Source: Streptomyces erythrochromogenes (GTDB taxonomy: Bacteria; Actinomycetota; Actinomycetes; Streptomycetales; Streptomycetaceae). From it: a DNA stretch of 64,000 nucleotides. The stretch is from NCBI RefSeq assembly GCF_036170895.1, contig NZ_CP108036.1, positions 2,604,001-2,668,000 on the forward strand, given 5' to 3'. Below are positions 6,919-15,630 of the stretch, in pieces. The position numbers were made by a program, and so were the translations under genes. The notes under the pieces are model-generated. The model made no database searches. It had not been told where the DNA came from and saw only the letters and a program-made list of their open reading frames with translations. Every line of letters begins with the position of its first letter. Position 1 is the first letter of the stretch.

Positions 6919-8141
6919 TACCCGCGCTGGGCCGGCGGGTCCGGCGGCTGCGCGGGGCCCGCCCGTGGGTCGTGGACCTGGGCCTGACCGTCCTGGTGCA
7001 GCTGGCCGTCACGATGCCGTTCGTGCTGCCGCGGGAGCCCGGGCTGCCTCCGGTGACCTGGGCCTCGTACGCGGTCACCACGCTGGGAGTGGTGCCGCTG
7101 GTGTGGCGGCGGCGCCGGCCCGTGCTGGTCCTGGTGGCGATCCTGCTGATCGGCGGTGTCTACCGGGTGACGATGGACGGGCCCGGGCAGCCGCTCCCCT
7201 ACGCCGGACTGATGGCCTTCTACACGGTGGCCCTGCACTGTCCCGGCCGGGTGCGGGCTTCGGCCGGGGCGGGCTCGATGGTGGTCGTCGCCGCGTCCGT
7301 GGGGCTGGAGACGGGCACGGCGAGGGAGCTGTCCTTCACCCTGTTCTGCGCGGGCGCCGCCTACGCGCTGGGCCGGCTCCAGTACACCCGGCAGGCCTAC
7401 ACCGCGGCCGTCGAGGACCGGGCGGCGCAGTTGGAGCGGGCCAACCGGATCGAGGCGGAGCAGGCCGTGGCCCGGGAACGGGCCCGGATAGCGCGGGAGA
7501 TGCACGACATCCTCTCGCACGCCGTCAGCATCATGATCGTGCAGGCGGAGGCCGGGCCGGTGGCGGTGCGGCGGGCACCGGAGCGGGCCGAGGCGGCCTT
7601 CGAGGCGATCTCGGAGACGGGCCGGGAGGCGATGGCGCAGCTGCGGACGATGCTGGGGGTGCTCCGCGAGGCGGACGGCCCGGCGCCACGCGAGCCGCAG
7701 CCGGGGGTGGCGGCGCTCCCGGCGCTGCTGGACCGGGTGCGCCGGGGCGGCCCGGAGATCGCGTACGAGGAGACGGGCGAGGTCAGGGGCCTGCCGTCGG
7801 CGGTGGACACGGCCGTGTACCGGATCGTGCAGGAGGCCCTGACGAACGTGGTGAAGCACGCGCGGGCCCGGCGGGTGAGCGTACGGCTGCACCACGGGGC
7901 CCGGGAGCTGGCGGTCACCGTGACGGACGACGGGCGGGGGCCGACGGGCGCTGGCGGTCGCGGCGGTGGCGCTGGCGGTGGCGGAAGCAGCGGCGGCGGT
8001 CGCGGCGGGCACGGGCTGATCGGCATTCGGGAGCGGGCGGCGGCCCACGGCGGGACGGCGCGGTGCGGGCCGCGGCGCGACGGCCTCGGCTTCGAGGTGC
8101 GGGCGGTCCTTGTAATCTCGCCGCTGGAGGTGGGGAGTTGA
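6915..8141 (+). CDS. NarL-type sensor histidine kinase
   Basis: A 408-aa kinase. About four hydrophobic segments occupy the first ~160 residues. The HisKA_3 phospho-acceptor box REMHDILSHAVS and a HATPase_c domain (VYRIVQEALTNVVKHA) follow. The N box and GLIGIRERA box flank a long Gly/Ser-rich stretch (DDGRGPTGAGGRGGG onwards), an insertion unusual for this domain. The GTG start at 6915 overlaps the preceding stop as GTGA. Its partner regulator follows with a TTGA overlap. The signal is unknown. Confidence 0.88.
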   Translation: MIPALGRRVRRLRGARPWVVDLGLTVLVQLAVTMPFVLPREPGLPPVTWASYAVTTLGVVPLVWRRRRPVLVLVAILLIGGVYRVTMDGPGQPLPYAGLMAFYTVALHCPGRVRASAGAGSMVVVAASVGLETGTARELSFTLFCAGAAYALGRLQYTRQAYTAAVEDRAAQLERANRIEAEQAVARERARIAREMHDILSHAVSIMIVQAEAGPVAVRRAPERAEAAFEAISETGREAMAQLRTMLGVLREADGPAPREPQPGVAALPALLDRVRRGGPEIAYEETGEVRGLPSAVDTAVYRIVQEALTNVVKHARARRVSVRLHHGARELAVTVTDDGRGPTGAGGRGGGAGGGGSSGGGRGGHGLIGIRERAAAHGGTARCGPRRDGLGFEVRAVLVISPLEVGS

Positions 8142-8809
8142 CGATCCGTGTGGTGGTGGCCGACGACCAGGAGCTGGTGCGCAGCGGGTTCGCGATGATC
8201 CTCGACGCCCAGGAGGACGTCGAGGTGGTGGCGGAGGTCGGGGACGGTGCGGCGGCGGTCGCGGCCGTGGAGCTGCTGGCACCGGACGTGGCGCTGCTGG
8301 ACGTCCGGATGCCGGTCCTGGACGGGATCGGGGCGTGCCGGTCGATCTCGGCGCGCAGTGCGTGCCGGACGGTGATGCTGACGACCTTCGACTCGGACGA
8401 GTACGTGTACGAGGCCCTGCATGCCGGGGCGAGCGGGTTCCTGCTGAAGGACGTGCGGCGCGACGACCTGGTCCACGCGGTCCGGGTGGTGGCGGCGGGC
8501 GAGTCCCTGCTGGCGCCCTCGGTGGCGCGCCGGCTGATCGAGGAGTACACGGCGGCGACGGTGCGGGCGCCCGCGCTTCCGGCGGAGCGGCTGGAGGTGC
8601 TGACGGCGCGGGAACGGGAGACGCTGCTGCACCTGGGGCGGGGGATGTCGAACGCGGAGATCGCGGCGGCGCTGGTGGTGAGCGAGCACACGGTGAAGTC
8701 GCATGTGGGCAACGTGCTGGCGAAGCTGGGGCTGCGGGACCGGATCCAGGCGGTGATCTGCGCGTACGAGACGGGTCTGATCGCGGCGGGTGCTCCCTCC
8801 GGGGAGTGA
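8138..8809 (+). CDS. NarL/LuxR-family response regulator
   Basis: A 223-aa regulator. The receiver domain has the acidic pair ADDQ near the start, the phospho-acceptor Asp in LLDVRMP near residue 54, and the Lys in LLKDVRRDD. A C-terminal LuxR helix-turn-helix has LTARERETLLHLGRG and VSEHTVKSHVGNVLAKLGL. Start is the TTG at 8138, with GGAGGTGGGG just upstream and overlap with the kinase stop. The pair is a complete two-component system; no target site is identified. Confidence 0.9.
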   Translation: MTIRVVVADDQELVRSGFAMILDAQEDVEVVAEVGDGAAAVAAVELLAPDVALLDVRMPVLDGIGACRSISARSACRTVMLTTFDSDEYVYEALHAGASGFLLKDVRRDDLVHAVRVVAAGESLLAPSVARRLIEEYTAATVRAPALPAERLEVLTARERETLLHLGRGMSNAEIAAALVVSEHTVKSHVGNVLAKLGLRDRIQAVICAYETGLIAAGAPSGE

Positions 8810-8957
8810 GGGGACGGCGTGTCGCCTCCCTCGCGCCGGTGAGTTGTCGTACCGGTGAAGACCCCTCTCATTGGTGATCCGCAAACCCCTTGTGAGCTGG
8901 AGCATTGAGGTCATCGGGGCGGAGGGCTCCGAGTGGTCTCAGGGGGAGCACACCGTC

Positions 8958-10163
8958 ATGAACGCGAAGATGCGCACGCTGATCGCAGCCGCACTGGTCA
9001 TCGGGATCGCTTCGGGTCCGGCCGTCGCCCACGCCGCGTCGGTGCCGGCTCCGGCGCCGGCACCCGCCGCCGCGGAGAGGATCGCGCCGCTGGTTTCGAC
9101 ACCGCCGAACGCGGCCGCGCTGGAGGCGGCGATCGCCGGGCTCGGTCCGCGGCACAAGGACGCGACGGCCGCACTGGTCCGGGTGGGCGGCACGGCTGGC
9201 TGTTGGCAGGGCAGTTCGGGGACGGCGGACATCCGTACGGGGCGCGATGCCGTCGAGCAGGGCCGCTTCCGGGCGGGGTCCGTGACCAAGGTCTTCACGG
9301 CGGCGGTCGTCCTCCAGCTGGCGTCGGAGGGCCGGGTGGATCTCGACGGGCCGGTCCGGCGCCACCTGCCCGGCGTCGTCCCCGACCGCTACGGGGCCGT
9401 CACCGTACGGCAGTTGCTCAACCACACCAGTGGCATTCCGGCGGCCGACGGGCCGGGCGACTCCTTCGAGGCGCAGTGGGAGCACCGGTTCGACGTGACC
9501 GATCCGCGGGCGCAGGTGGCGAACGCGGTCGCGAAGGAGCGGGAGTTCGCGCCCGGCTCGGCCCAGCACTATCTGAACATCAACTACACGGTGCTCGGTG
9601 TGCTGATCGAGAAGGTGACGGGCATGCGCTACGAGGACGCGGTCGGCGCCCGGATCCTGGGGCCGCTGGGCCTGCACCGGACGTCGTTCCCGGGGCGGAC
9701 GGAGACGAGGATCCAAGGCCCGCACAACCGGGGGTACCAGGCGATACCGAAGGCGGACGGCTCGCGCGAGCTGCGTGACGTGACCGAGTGGAACTCCTCG
9801 GACCGGTGGGCGGCGGGCGACATCATCTCGACGACGGCGGACCTGGAGCGGTTCACCGTGGCCCTGTTCAGCGGGCGGGTGGTGCCGAAGGACCGGCTGG
9901 AGGAGATGTTCACGGTGCCGGACGTGAAGGACTTCGCGAGCGGCGAGCCGGCGGCGATGACGGCCGGGCTGTCCAGGACCGTCCTGCCGGACGGCACGGC
10001 GGCCTGGGGCAAGACGGGTGGGCGGCACGGCTACAACTCCGCGATCGGCGCGACCCGCGACCTCTCTCGCACCCTGGCCTACTCGGTGAACGCCACGGAC
10101 GCCAAGGGCCGGGACATGAACCCGGTGGCCCTCGGCGTCATCATGGCGGCCTTCACGAAGTAG
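8958..10163 (+). CDS. Secreted serine beta-lactamase-fold hydrolase (class C / D-Ala-D-Ala carboxypeptidase type)
   Basis: A 401-aa protein with a Sec signal peptide (MNAKMRTLIAAALVIGIAS, ending near AHAA). The three penicillin-binding motifs are SVTK, YLNINYT (YxN-like) and WGKTGGRHGYNS (KTG). The family includes D-alanyl-D-alanine carboxypeptidases, esterases and class C-like beta-lactamases; the true activity is not readable. ATG 8958 has AGGGGGA upstream. The gene ends 11 bp inside the convergent next gene. Confidence 0.86.
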   Translation: MNAKMRTLIAAALVIGIASGPAVAHAASVPAPAPAPAAAERIAPLVSTPPNAAALEAAIAGLGPRHKDATAALVRVGGTAGCWQGSSGTADIRTGRDAVEQGRFRAGSVTKVFTAAVVLQLASEGRVDLDGPVRRHLPGVVPDRYGAVTVRQLLNHTSGIPAADGPGDSFEAQWEHRFDVTDPRAQVANAVAKEREFAPGSAQHYLNINYTVLGVLIEKVTGMRYEDAVGARILGPLGLHRTSFPGRTETRIQGPHNRGYQAIPKADGSRELRDVTEWNSSDRWAAGDIISTTADLERFTVALFSGRVVPKDRLEEMFTVPDVKDFASGEPAAMTAGLSRTVLPDGTAAWGKTGGRHGYNSAIGATRDLSRTLAYSVNATDAKGRDMNPVALGVIMAAFTK

Positions 10164-10620
10164 CGGCGGTCTCCAGGCGTTTGATCATGCGGCGCAGGAT
10201 CAGGAGGGGGATCACCCCGAAGACGCCGAAGGCCATGTCGATGACGCTCCACCAGAAGGGGATGCCGCGGATCGGGCCGCAGATCAGGGCCAGGGGGATC
10301 ACTCCGACGCAGGCGATCATGCCGGCTTCGACGATCCAGATGTTGCGGACGGGGTCGCGGTACACGCCGTAGAAGAAGACGGCGATCACGAGGTGGGCGA
10401 AGGCGAGCCAGTCGGTCCCGTACAGGAGGAAGGGATAGTCGGCATCGGCCCGGTCCAGTCCCTCGCCCACGCGTCGCAGCCATATGTTGTCGACGAGTGC
10501 GTTGCCCCAGCGGACCTCGCTGACCAGGGGGAAGGCCGTGAGACCGCTGAGCACGAGGCAGACGACGAAGACGATCAACCAGGCACGGATCCGCCGCTCA
10601 AGGGCGCTTCTCTCGCTCAT
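10153..10620 (-). CDS. Small four-helix membrane protein of unknown function
   Basis: A 155-aa protein with four hydrophobic stretches: WLIVFVVCLVLSGLTAFPLV, WLAFAHLVIAVFFYGVY, AGMIACVGVIPLALICG and DMAFGVFGVIPLLIL. I do not recognise a function. No Shine-Dalgarno precedes ATG 10620. A TAGGCT box ends 8 nt upstream, so the mRNA may be leaderless. Two identical-type 12-bp palindromes lie over and upstream of the presumed -35, pointing to tight repression by a dimeric regulator not encoded next to it. Confidence 0.72.
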   Translation of the reverse strand: MSERSALERRIRAWLIVFVVCLVLSGLTAFPLVSEVRWGNALVDNIWLRRVGEGLDRADADYPFLLYGTDWLAFAHLVIAVFFYGVYRDPVRNIWIVEAGMIACVGVIPLALICGPIRGIPFWWSVIDMAFGVFGVIPLLILRRMIKRLETAATS

Positions 10621-10643
10621 GGAAGGAAGCCTACGCCCATTTC

Positions 10644-10677
10644 TGAACGCGTTCAGCCAAAGGATTGAACATGTTCA
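10644..10677. promoter_or_regulatory. Twin 12-bp palindromic operators
   Basis: TGAACGCGTTCA (10644-10655) and TGAACATGTTCA (10666-10677) are both perfect palindromes of the form TGAAC-n2-GTTCA. They lie 22 bp centre to centre, two helical turns, on one DNA face. The proximal site includes the candidate -35 of the 155-aa membrane protein (CTGAAC, 17 bp before TAGGCT). TetR- or PadR-type dimers are typical readers of such sites. I infer an operator; the protein is unknown. Confidence 0.65.
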
Positions 10678-10697
10678 GTTCCGTGTCCGGACCGTGA

Positions 10698-11876
10698 TCA
10701 GAGTCCGACGATCGCGTTCCACCGCCTGGCGAGGGAGCGGCGCTCGGCCGAGGAGATGTCCCGGGCCACGGCGAGCCGCCTGCGCATCTCGTCGTCGGGG
10801 AAGATCAGCGGGTTCTCGGCGAGTTCGGCGGTCTCCTTGTCGTCGGAGCCCGCCAGCACCTCCCGGGCCGCCGGGACGGGGCAGACGTAGTTGACGGAGG
10901 CGGCGAGCTCCGCGGCCACCTCCGGGTCGTAGTAGTGGTCGACCAGGGCCTCGGCATTGGCCTTGTGCCGGGCCAGGTTGGGGACGAGCAGGCTCTCGGC
11001 CCAGAGTTCGCCCCCTTCCTCGGGGACCACGAACTCGATGTCCGGGTTGTCGGCCTGGAGCTGGATGGCGTCGCCGGAGTAGGCCTGGCAGGCGAGGACG
11101 TCGCCCCTGCTGAGATCGGAGGTGTAGTCGTTGCCGGTGAAGCGGCGGACGTGCTTCTTCTTCACCATGCTCTCGACGTGGTCGCACATCCGGTGGAAGT
11201 CGGATTCGGTCCAGCGCGTGACGTCGACCCCGTTGCCCTGCATCAGCAGGCCGAAGGATTCGTCGAGCCCGGAGAAGAGCGTGACCTTGCCCGCCAGGTC
11301 GAGGTGCCACAGGTCCTGGACGGATCTGATCTCCCGGCCCAGGGCCTTGCGGTTGTAGGCGATGCCGGTGATGCCGGACTGCCAGGGCACGGTGTGCAGC
11401 CGGCCCTCGTCGAAGGCGGGGGAACGCAGCTGCGGGTCCAGGTGACGGGTCACGTTCGGCTGCGCCGACCGGTCCATCTCCTGGGCCCAGCCCAGATGGA
11501 CGAAGCGGGCGGCCATCCAGTCGCTCACCACGACCAGGTCGTGGCCGGTCTCCTGGCGGTTCATCAGGGCCGGGCTGACCTTGCCGAAGAACTCGTCGTT
11601 GTCGTTGATCTCCTCGGTGTAGCGGACCTCGATGCCGGTCCGCTCGGAGAAGGCCTCCAGAGTCGGACGGCGCTCCTCGTCCTCCTCGTCGGTGTCGATG
11701 TAGAGCGGCCAGTTGGAGAAGGCGATGCTGCGGTCGCGCTCCGAGCGGTCGGGTCCCACCCGCCCTTCCTCCGGCACGTAGGCGGGGGGAACACCGCATC
11801 CGGCGAGGGCGGCCGACAGGCCCGCGGCACCGAGTCCGGCGAGCGCGGCACGGCGGGAGAAGGCGAGTTGAGGCAT
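10698..11876 (-). CDS. PotD-like spermidine/putrescine ABC transporter substrate-binding lipoprotein
   Basis: A 392-aa solute-binding protein. The N-terminus has a twin-arginine pair and lipobox (FSRRAALAGLGAAGL, then ALAGC), so it is probably a Tat-exported lipoprotein. FSNWPLYID and TGIEVRYTEEINDNDEFFGK are typical of PotD/PotF. By family it captures putrescine or spermidine; the permease and ATPase genes are not in this window. ATG 11876 has GGAGG 8 nt upstream. The upstream ATG at 11918 falls in the loop of a strong hairpin and is rejected. It lies downstream of the aldehyde dehydrogenase on the same strand. Confidence 0.85.
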   Translation of the reverse strand: MPQLAFSRRAALAGLGAAGLSAALAGCGVPPAYVPEEGRVGPDRSERDRSIAFSNWPLYIDTDEEDEERRPTLEAFSERTGIEVRYTEEINDNDEFFGKVSPALMNRQETGHDLVVVSDWMAARFVHLGWAQEMDRSAQPNVTRHLDPQLRSPAFDEGRLHTVPWQSGITGIAYNRKALGREIRSVQDLWHLDLAGKVTLFSGLDESFGLLMQGNGVDVTRWTESDFHRMCDHVESMVKKKHVRRFTGNDYTSDLSRGDVLACQAYSGDAIQLQADNPDIEFVVPEEGGELWAESLLVPNLARHKANAEALVDHYYDPEVAAELAASVNYVCPVPAAREVLAGSDDKETAELAENPLIFPDDEMRRRLAVARDISSAERRSLARRWNAIVGL

Positions 11877-11900
11877 GGGCACAGCCTCCGCGAACGCCGA

Positions 11901-11937
11901 AGGGCGGGCAATAGACATGTTGTCTACTGCCCGCCCC
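11901..11937 (-). terminator. Strong stem-loop between aldehyde dehydrogenase and PotD genes
   Basis: Arms 11902-11917 and 11921-11936 pair at 15 of 16 positions around a 3-nt loop. It lies 33 bp after the dehydrogenase stop and 25 bp before the PotD start. It is probably a terminator or attenuator, or a 3' stabiliser, setting different expression of the two genes. No T tract follows. Confidence 0.6.
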
Positions 11938-11968
11938 TTCAACGCCCTGCTGTGATCGATGCGGCCGA

Positions 11969-13408
11969 TCAGCCGTCGAGCGAGGTCATCACGTGCTTGA
12001 TGCGGGTGTAGTCCTCGAAGCCGTAGGCGGAGAGGTCCTTGCCGTAACCGGACTTCTTGAAGCCGCCGTGCGGCATCTCGGCGACGAGCGGGATGTGGGT
12101 GTTGATCCACACGCAGCCGAAGTCGAGGTTCTTGGACATCCGCATCGCGCGGCCGTGGTCCTTGGTCCACACGGAGGAGGCGAGGGCGAACTCGACGCCG
12201 TTCGCGTACTCCAGGGCCTGGGACTCGTCCGTGAAGGACTGGACGGTGATGACGGGGCCGAAGACCTCGTTCTGGATGATCTCGTCGTCCTGCTTGAGGC
12301 CGGAAACCACGGTCGGGGCGTAGAAGTAGCCCTTCTCGCCGACCTGGTGGCCACCCGCCTCGACCTTGGCGTGGGCGGGGAGGCGCTCGATGAAGCCCGC
12401 GACCTGCTTGAGCTGGTTCGGGTTGTTCAGCGGGCCGTACAGCACGTCCTCGTCGTCCGGCGCGCCGGTCTTCGTGTCGGCGGCGGCCTTGGCGAGCGCG
12501 GCCACGAACTCGTCGTGGATCGACTCGTGCACGAGCACGCGGGTGGCGGCGGTGCAGTCCTGGCCGGCGTTGAAGTAGCCGGCGACCGCGATGTCCTCGA
12601 CGGCCTTCGGGATGTCGGCGTCCTCGAAGACGACGACCGGGGCCTTGCCGCCGAGCTCCAGGTGGACGCGCTTGACGTCCTTGGAGGCGCTCTCGGCGAC
12701 CTGCATGCCCGCGCGCACCGAGCCGGTGATGGAGGCCATCGCCGGGGTGGAGTGCTCGACCATGGCCTTGCCGGTCTCACGGTCGCCGCAGATGACGTTG
12801 AAGACGCCCTTGGGCAGCACCGAGTCGATGATCTCCGCCATCAGCACGGTGGAGGCCGGGGTGGTGTCCGAGGGCTTGAGCACCACGGTGTTGCCCGCGG
12901 CGATGGCCGGGGCGAACTTCCACACGGCCATCATCATCGGGTAGTTCCACGGCGCGACCTGGGCACAGACGCCGACCGGCTCGCGGCGGATGATCGAGGT
13001 CATCCCGTCCATGTACTCGCCGGCCGAGCGGCCCTCGAGCAGGCGGGCCGCACCCGCGAAGAAGCGGATCTGGTCCACCATCGGCGGCAGCTCCTCGCTG
13101 GCCGTGAGGCCCAGCGGCTTGCCGGTGTTCTCCGACTCGGCGGCGACGAGCTCGTCCGCGCGCGCCTCGAAGGCGTCCGCGATCTTCAGCAGCGCCTTCT
13201 GGCGCTCGGCGGGGGTGGTGTCGCGCCAGCCCGGGAACGCGGCCGCGGCAGCGGCCATGGCGGCATCGACATCGGCCTGGCCCGAGAGCGGGGCGGTCGC
13301 GTACACCTCGCCGGTGGCCGGGTTGACCACCTCGGTGGTCCGCCCGTCGGCGGCGTCCTTGAACTCCCCGCCGATGTAGTTGCGCAGACGACGCAGTTCG
13401 GTGGTCAC
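11969..13408 (-). CDS. Gamma-aminobutyraldehyde-type dehydrogenase (polyamine cluster)
   Basis: A 479-aa aldehyde dehydrogenase. Motifs are APWNYPMMMAVWK, LELGGKAPVVVF and catalytic Cys near residue 285 in GQDCTAATR. It lies with a PotD-like binding protein, an omega-aminotransferase and an Lrp regulator, so it probably takes aminotransferase-made 4-aminobutyraldehyde to GABA. The GTG at 13408 has AGGAG 10 nt upstream; the frame is open to 13456. It is a paralogue of the dehydrogenase at 25-1539. Confidence 0.87.
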   Translation of the reverse strand: MTTELRRLRNYIGGEFKDAADGRTTEVVNPATGEVYATAPLSGQADVDAAMAAAAAAFPGWRDTTPAERQKALLKIADAFEARADELVAAESENTGKPLGLTASEELPPMVDQIRFFAGAARLLEGRSAGEYMDGMTSIIRREPVGVCAQVAPWNYPMMMAVWKFAPAIAAGNTVVLKPSDTTPASTVLMAEIIDSVLPKGVFNVICGDRETGKAMVEHSTPAMASITGSVRAGMQVAESASKDVKRVHLELGGKAPVVVFEDADIPKAVEDIAVAGYFNAGQDCTAATRVLVHESIHDEFVAALAKAAADTKTGAPDDEDVLYGPLNNPNQLKQVAGFIERLPAHAKVEAGGHQVGEKGYFYAPTVVSGLKQDDEIIQNEVFGPVITVQSFTDESQALEYANGVEFALASSVWTKDHGRAMRMSKNLDFGCVWINTHIPLVAEMPHGGFKKSGYGKDLSAYGFEDYTRIKHVMTSLDG

Positions 13409-13577
13409 TACAGCCACACTCCTGATCACATGTCCAACGATTGAGACGTTTACCAAAGCCTAGCCCCTCGGCGGAGGCTTTCGACAGACCCGGACGCCAC
13501 CACCTACGAAATCAGTGAGATCAGAGTCTTCAAACAACGGATTTCATCGATTCCGTCTTGCGGAACAGACGACCCTC
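13409..13577. promoter_or_regulatory. Divergent promoter region of the polyamine cluster
   Basis: This 169-bp region separates the dehydrogenase (minus) from the Lrp/AsnC gene (plus). It is AT-richer than its surroundings near 13505-13565. It contains CGGATTTCATCGATTCCG (13550-13567), an imperfect dyad that could be an Lrp-type site. No clear -10/-35 pair could be fixed by eye. Confidence 0.4.
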
Positions 13578-14081
13578 GTGCACAGTGAGGTCGTGGTCAG
13601 TCGAAGCGCAGATTCCAGGAACAGACAACCGTCCCCTTCGGTCGATGCTGTGTCCCTGGCGATCATCGAGCAACTGCAGGAGGACGGTCGCCGTCCCTAT
13701 GCATCGATCGGCAAGGCCGTCGGCCTGTCCGAGGCTGCCGTACGCCAACGCGTGCAGAAGCTGCTCGACCAGGGCGTCATGCAGATCGTCGCCGTCACCG
13801 ACCCGCTCACCGTGGGCCTGCGGCGCCAGGCGATGGTCGGCATCAACGTCGAGGGCGACCTCGACCCGGTGGCCGACGCGCTGACCGCGATGGCCGAGTG
13901 CGAATACGTGGTGATGACCGCCGGCTCGTTCGACCTGATGGTGGAGATCGTCTGCGAGGACGACGACCACCTGCTGGAAACGATCAACAAGAAGATCCGC
14001 ACGCTCCCCGGCGTGCGGTCTACCGAAAGCTTCGTTTACCTGAAGCTGAAGAAGCAGACCTACATGTGGGGAACCCGATAA
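13578..14081 (+). CDS. Lrp/AsnC-family transcriptional regulator
   Basis: About 167 aa. An N-terminal winged HTH (LAIIEQLQEDGRRPYASIG, VGLSEAAVRQRVQKLLDQG) is followed by a RAM ligand domain (EYVVMTAGSFDLMVEIVCED). It is divergent from the dehydrogenase and 2 bp upstream of the aminotransferase, so it probably senses an amine or amino acid and controls this cluster. Start choice is uncertain: GTG 13578 is used, but GTG 13593 and ATG 13515 are in frame. Confidence 0.85.
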   Translation: MHSEVVVSRSADSRNRQPSPSVDAVSLAIIEQLQEDGRRPYASIGKAVGLSEAAVRQRVQKLLDQGVMQIVAVTDPLTVGLRRQAMVGINVEGDLDPVADALTAMAECEYVVMTAGSFDLMVEIVCEDDDHLLETINKKIRTLPGVRSTESFVYLKLKKQTYMWGTR

Positions 14082-14083
14082 CC

Positions 14084-15445
14084 GTGACCCAGGACCTGTC
14101 CAAGACCGCGTACGACCACTTGTGGATGCACTTCACCCGCATGTCGTCCTACGAGAACTCCCCCGTCCCCACCATCGTCCGTGGTGAGGGCACCTACATC
14201 TTCGACGACAAGGGCAAGCGCTACCTGGACGGTCTCGCCGGACTGTTCGTGGTCAACGCCGGTCACGGCCGCAAGGAGCTGGCCGAGGTCGCCTACAAGC
14301 AGGCGCAGCAGCTGGCCTTCTTCCCCGTGTGGTCCTACGCCCACCCGATGGCAGTCGAGCTCGCCGAGCGCCTGGCGAACTACGCCCCGGGCGACCTGAA
14401 CAAGGTCTTCTTCACCACCGGCGGCGGCGAGGCCGTCGAGACCGCCTGGAAGCTCGCCAAGCAGTACTTCAAGCTGCAGGGCAAGCCCACCAAGTACAAG
14501 GTCATCTCGCGTGCGGTCGCCTACCACGGCACCCCGCAGGGCGCCCTGTCGATCACGGGTCTGCCGGCCCTCAAGGCTCCGTTCGAGCCGCTGGTGCCCG
14601 GCGCGCACAAGGTGCCGAACACCAACATCTACCGCGCCCCGATCTACGGCGACGACCCCGAGGCCTTCGGCCGCTGGTGCGCCGACCAGATCGAGCAGCA
14701 GATCCTCTTCGAGGGCGCCGACACCGTCGCCGCCGTCTTCCTGGAGCCGGTGCAGAACGCCGGCGGCTGCTTCCCTCCGCCGCCCGGCTACTTCCAGCGG
14801 GTCCGCGAGATCTGCGACGAGTACGACGTGCTCCTCGTCTCCGACGAGACGATCTGCGCCTTCGGCCGCCTCGGCACGATGTTCGCCTGTGACAAGTTCG
14901 GCTACGTGCCGGACATGATCACCTGCGCCAAGGGCATGACCTCGGGCTACTCCCCGATCGGCGCCTGCATCGTCTCGGACCGCCTCGCCGAGCCGTTCTA
15001 CAAGGGCGACAACACCTTCCTGCACGGCTACACCTTCGGCGGACACCCGGTGTCGTCCGCGGTGGCCCTGGCCAACCTCGACATCTTCGACAAGGAAGGC
15101 CTCAACCAGCACGTGCTGGACAACGAGGGCGCCTTCCTCCAGACGCTGCAGAAGCTGCACGACCTGCCGATCGTCGGCGACGTCCGCGGCAACGGCTACT
15201 TCTACGGCATCGAGCTCGTCAAGGACAAGGTCACGAAGGAGTCCTTCACGGACGAGGAGACCGAGCGCGTGCTCTACGGCTTCCTCTCCAAGGCCCTCTT
15301 CGAGAACGGCCTGTACTGCCGGGCCGACGACCGGGGCGACCCGGTCATCCAGCTGGCGCCGCCGCTGACCGCGGACCAGGGCACCTTCGACGAGATCGAG
15401 GGGATCCTGCGCTCGGTGCTCACCGAGGCCTGGACCAAGCTGTGA
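14084..15445 (+). CDS. Class III PLP omega-aminotransferase (putrescine/GABA type)
   Basis: A 453-aa fold-type I aminotransferase. TTGGGEAVETAWKLA forms the phosphate site, SDETICAFGRLG carries the PLP-binding Asp, and CAKGMTSGYSP holds the Schiff-base Lys near residue 283. The start SKTAYDHLWMHFTRMSSYE resembles putrescine-pyruvate aminotransferases of the SpuC type. Linked to PotD and the aldehyde dehydrogenase, it most likely deaminates putrescine or a similar diamine. GTG 14084 follows the regulator stop by 2 bp, suggesting translational coupling. Confidence 0.87.
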   Translation: MTQDLSKTAYDHLWMHFTRMSSYENSPVPTIVRGEGTYIFDDKGKRYLDGLAGLFVVNAGHGRKELAEVAYKQAQQLAFFPVWSYAHPMAVELAERLANYAPGDLNKVFFTTGGGEAVETAWKLAKQYFKLQGKPTKYKVISRAVAYHGTPQGALSITGLPALKAPFEPLVPGAHKVPNTNIYRAPIYGDDPEAFGRWCADQIEQQILFEGADTVAAVFLEPVQNAGGCFPPPPGYFQRVREICDEYDVLLVSDETICAFGRLGTMFACDKFGYVPDMITCAKGMTSGYSPIGACIVSDRLAEPFYKGDNTFLHGYTFGGHPVSSAVALANLDIFDKEGLNQHVLDNEGAFLQTLQKLHDLPIVGDVRGNGYFYGIELVKDKVTKESFTDEETERVLYGFLSKALFENGLYCRADDRGDPVIQLAPPLTADQGTFDEIEGILRSVLTEAWTKL

Positions 15446-15482
15446 CCGGGCTGTAAATAGTCCGAGGCTGCAATAGTCCGAA

Positions 15483-15545
15483 CACACGGCCCGGATCCTC
15501 CGTTCGAGTGAGAACGCGGGGGTTCGGGCCGTGTGCTGTCGGCAT
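15483..15545 (+). terminator. Hairpin terminator after the aminotransferase gene
   Basis: CACACGGCCCG (15483-15493) pairs perfectly with CGGGCCGTGTG (15535-15545). The stem extends a further 5 bp with two GU pairs. It lies 38 bp after the stop, with no clear T tract, as is common in this GC range. Confidence 0.65.
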
Positions 15546-15630
15546 CCAAGAGGTTCATCTCTTTACATCTCATTGCGGCGCCAGTGACCGGAAGGGCTCC
15601 GTTTCGTTCCCTCGGACGGAGGTGTACGCC

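Noticed and set aside
8871..8957. N-terminal extension of the beta-lactamase-fold protein from 8871
   Set aside because: The ATG at 8958 has a good ribosome site and gives a clear signal peptide. The upstream frame is probably promoter DNA.
11876..11918. Upstream ATG at 11918 as PotD start
   Set aside because: It lies in a hairpin loop with no ribosome site at normal spacing. The ATG at 11876 has GGAGG 8 nt upstream and gives a proper twin-arginine lipoprotein signal.
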